From NCBI GenBank assembly GCA_009781575.1, contig WQXW01000002.1, positions 1-24,660 on the forward strand: a DNA stretch of 24,660 bases, written 5' to 3'. This document shows positions 22,578-24,660 of the stretch, piece by piece (the stretch's first letter is position 1; each line of letters starts with the position of its first letter). The notes under the pieces are model-generated. The model was not told the DNA's origin. It worked only from the letters and a program-made list of their open reading frames with translations, and searched no databases. Both the position numbers and the translations under genes were made by a program. The DNA is from Solirubrobacterales bacterium. GTDB taxonomy: Bacteria; Actinomycetota; Thermoleophilia; Solirubrobacterales; Solirubrobacteraceae.

Positions 22578-24569
22578 ATGTCATCTCCAGCGGCACCCAC
22601 GACCGCCGCCCGAGCTTCCGGGGAGCGTCCGCGGCAGGGGCCCGGTCTCCGGCGGGCGCTCGTGCGCGGGTGGCGCAGCGGCTGGGGGGCGATCGCGCTG
22701 ATCACCGTGGGCGCGGGCGCGCTGCGGGTGATCGACCTCGGCGCGGTGCGGGTGGACCCCTTCTACGACGCGGCGGTGCGCAGCATGGGGCTGTCGTGGC
22801 ACAACTTCTTCTTCGGCGCGTTCGAGCCGGGGGGGCGCCTGGCGATCGACAAGCCCCCGATCGACCTGTGGTTGCAGGTGGCGTCGGTCAAGCTGTTGGG
22901 CTTCGGCTCGACCGCGTTGAAGCTGCCGGAGGCGCTGGCGGGCACGCTGTCGGTGCCGCTGGTGGCGGGCGCGGTGCGAAGGCCCTTCGGGGCGGGGGCC
23001 GGGGTGGCGGCGGCGGGGGCGATGGCGGTGATGCCGATCGAGGTGATCACCGCGCGCAGCGACACGATGGACGCGGTGATGATGGCGCTGCTGGCGGGGG
23101 CGCTGCTGGCGGGGGTGCGGGGCTGCGAAGGCGGGGGCAAGGCGTGGCTGCTGGGCGGCGCGGTGGCGCTGGGGCTGGCGTTCAACGTGAAGCTCTTGGA
23201 GTCGCTGGTGGCGCTCCCCGGGCTGGGGCTGCTCGTGCTGCTGGGGCTCCCCCGCGGCGCGGGCGGCAGCAGGCGCCTGCGCCGCCCCGGGCTGCTGGCG
23301 CTGGCGGGCGCGGTGTACGTGGCGGTGGCGCTCTCCTGGCTGAGCGCGACGCTGCTGTTCCCGGCGCACGAACGGCCGTTCGCGATCGGCTCGACCAACG
23401 GCAGCGCGTGGAACGCGGCGTTCGTGTTCAACGGCACCGACCGCCTCACGGGCAAGACCGTGGAAGGGTCGGGGCCGGCCTTCGAAGCGGGCCGCCGGTA
23501 CCCCGAAGCGACCCAGACGCAGCGGGACGCGATCCCGATCACGCCGCCGTCGGCGACGCGCATGCTGGTGCGGGTCGGGCCGCTGCCGGCCCAGCGCCTG
23601 GGCTGGCAGGTGCTGGCGGCGATCCTGCTGGGCGGCCCCGCGCTGCTCCTCGCGATCCGCGGTGCGCCTCCAAGCGAGCGGGATGAGGAGGATAAAAAGG
23701 AGGAGGAGGGTCGGCGACAGCGACCCGACCGCGCGCGGGTACGGCGTGCGCTGGCGGTGTGCCTCGCGGTGTGGATGGTGTGCGGGATCGTGCTGTTCAG
23801 CGCGATGGCGCGGCTTCACCCCCGCTACGTGGAGGCGTTCACCCCGGCGGTGGCGGCGGTGTTCGGGATCGGCGTGGCGTGGGTGGGATCGTTCTCCTCG
23901 CGCGGGCGGCTGCTGACCGCGGCGGTGGCGCTGGGGGCGCTGACCGTGTATGCGGACCACCTGGTGTACGGGAGGATCGCGATCTGGTGGCTCACGGCGG
24001 CCTGCGCGCTCGGCACCGTGGCGCTGGGCGTGCTGGCGCTGGCGGCCGCCCGCGCGGGCTGGCGCGGGCGCGGGCTGCTGGCCGGGAGTGCGGTCGCGGG
24101 GTTGCTGATCGCGACGCTGGCGATCCCGCTGCGCGCGTCGATCGAAGCGGTCGAATCACGGCTGTCGGACGCGGGTCAGGTGGGCGCGCTGCACCCCGGT
24201 GTGGTCGAGCAGCTGAGCGCGTACCTGCGCACCCACCAGCGCGGCGCGCGCTACGAGGTGGCGGCGGACTCGGCCACCAAGATCGCCTCGCTGATCGTGA
24301 GGGACGCGCGGCCGGTGCTGGTGCTGACCACCTACCAGGCGCGCACGCTCACCGACGCGCTGGAGCTGGCGCGGCTGGCGGGGCGGGGCGAAGTGCGGTA
24401 CGCGTTCCTGGATGGGACCTGCGATCGCCACACGCCCCCCACGAGCGCGGACTGCTCGCCGCCCGCGCAATGGGTGCGCGCGCACGCGCGCGACGTCTCG
24501 CGCGCGGCGCATCTGCCGCGGGCAGGCATGCTGTGGGAGCTGCCAGGCGCTAGCGTGGGCACCGGATGA
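22578..24569 (+). CDS. GT39-family membrane glycosyltransferase (ArnT/PMT-like)
   Basis: This 663-residue polytopic membrane protein belongs to the dolichyl-phosphate-mannose/ArnT-type GT-C family, which transfers sugars from polyprenyl-phosphate donors outside the membrane. The diagnostic first loop reads VDPFYDAAVRSMGLSWHNFF, followed by RLAIDKPPIDLWLQV. Many hydrophobic helices follow. A highly charged stretch (SERDEEDKKEEEGRR, about residues 365-380) is probably a cytoplasmic loop. The C-terminal soluble domain (YEVAADSATKIASLIV, then RPVLVLTTY) is shared with this subgroup. The stop overlaps the next start as ATGA. Acceptor and donor are unknown; polyprenyl phosphates made by the ispA-type enzyme could supply the carrier. 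Confidence 0.88.
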   Translation: MSSPAAPTTAARASGERPRQGPGLRRALVRGWRSGWGAIALITVGAGALRVIDLGAVRVDPFYDAAVRSMGLSWHNFFFGAFEPGGRLAIDKPPIDLWLQVASVKLLGFGSTALKLPEALAGTLSVPLVAGAVRRPFGAGAGVAAAGAMAVMPIEVITARSDTMDAVMMALLAGALLAGVRGCEGGGKAWLLGGAVALGLAFNVKLLESLVALPGLGLLVLLGLPRGAGGSRRLRRPGLLALAGAVYVAVALSWLSATLLFPAHERPFAIGSTNGSAWNAAFVFNGTDRLTGKTVEGSGPAFEAGRRYPEATQTQRDAIPITPPSATRMLVRVGPLPAQRLGWQVLAAILLGGPALLLAIRGAPPSERDEEDKKEEEGRRQRPDRARVRRALAVCLAVWMVCGIVLFSAMARLHPRYVEAFTPAVAAVFGIGVAWVGSFSSRGRLLTAAVALGALTVYADHLVYGRIAIWWLTAACALGTVALGVLALAAARAGWRGRGLLAGSAVAGLLIATLAIPLRASIEAVESRLSDAGQVGALHPGVVEQLSAYLRTHQRGARYEVAADSATKIASLIVRDARPVLVLTTYQARTLTDALELARLAGRGEVRYAFLDGTCDRHTPPTSADCSPPAQWVRAHARDVSRAAHLPRAGMLWELPGASVGTG

Positions 24570-24660
24570 ACGAGGTGGTGCGCTCGCTCAACATCATGGT
24601 GGTCGACGATGAGGCCGCGCTGCGCGAGACGCTCACCCGCTCCTTCTCGCGCGAGGGCCA
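24566..24660 (+). CDS. Response regulator (5' end, cut by window end)
   Basis: Only the first 31 codons are in the window. MNEVVRSLNIMVVDDEAALRETLTRSFSREG is a receiver-domain start; Asp14 and Asp15 form the acidic pair that binds Mg. The phosphorylated Asp and any output domain lie beyond the window. ATG 24566 overlaps the glycosyltransferase stop (ATGA), so the two are probably co-translated. The output type cannot be told. Confidence 0.8.
   Translation, partial: MNEVVRSLNIMVVDDEAALRETLTRSFSREG

Noticed and set aside
22220..22705. Longer minus-strand frame overlapping the zinc-motif gene and the glycosyltransferase start
   Set aside because: It crosses the divergent promoter region and has Arg-rich shadow composition. 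The CxxC pairs are in the other frame.

Overview
The window is a very GC-rich (roughly 70%), gene-dense bacterial chromosome segment with short gaps, many GTG/TTG starts and 4-bp ATGA/GTGA gene overlaps. Gene content and order point to Actinomycetota, most likely the Thermoleophilia/Solirubrobacterales side. That placement is inference from composition, family resemblance and synteny, not from a marker gene.

Layout. Most of the window is housekeeping on the minus strand, read from the right end leftwards: a small zinc-motif protein, aroC, a fused aroK-aroB, aroQ, a Xaa-Pro peptidase, efp, nusB, xseB, a prenyl diphosphate synthase, dxs, a small membrane protein, tlyA, nadK and finally the 5' part of recN, cut by the window start. 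This joins two conserved Gram-positive gene strings (aroC-K-B-Q-pepQ-efp-nusB and xseB-ispA-dxs-tlyA-nadK-recN). Two accessory insertions break it. A vapBC-type toxin-antitoxin pair sits between pepQ and efp, preceded by a 10-bp tandem repeat. A sugar-catabolic island of about 9 kb (615-9742) sits between nadK and recN. At the right end a plus-strand GT39 membrane glycosyltransferase overlaps the start of a response regulator.

The sugar island. Plus-strand genes encode an IlvD/Edd-type dehydratase, a D-2-hydroxyacid dehydrogenase, an SMP-30 lactonase, a KDPG aldolase and a PfkB kinase of the KDG-kinase type. Flanking minus-strand genes encode a Sulfolobus-type glucose 1-dehydrogenase and a GH15 glucoamylase/trehalase-like hydrolase. 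Together these could liberate free glucose, oxidise it to gluconate, dehydrate it to KDG, phosphorylate it and cleave it to pyruvate and glyceraldehyde-3-phosphate. That is a semi-phosphorylative Entner-Doudoroff route in one locus. The dehydratase lacks two of the three cysteines that hold the Fe-S cluster in classical members.

The most unusual non-coding feature is a dispersed intergenic element present five times (cores at 702, 11873, 18884, 19046 and 22096). Each core is exactly 70 bp and symmetric: 7-bp outer inverted arms, 15-nt A/T-rich arms, and a central 26-bp palindrome around TTCCGCGCGGAA. A conserved 22-bp flank lies on one side. Every copy lies between the 3' end of one minus-strand gene and the promoter of the next. 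Several of those next genes have a TANNNT box only 6-8 nt before the start codon, which suggests leaderless transcripts. Between dxs and the small membrane gene there is also a perfect TGTGA-N6-TCACA site (CRP/GlxR type) and an orphan plus-strand intrinsic terminator with C-rich single-stranded segments, a candidate small RNA.
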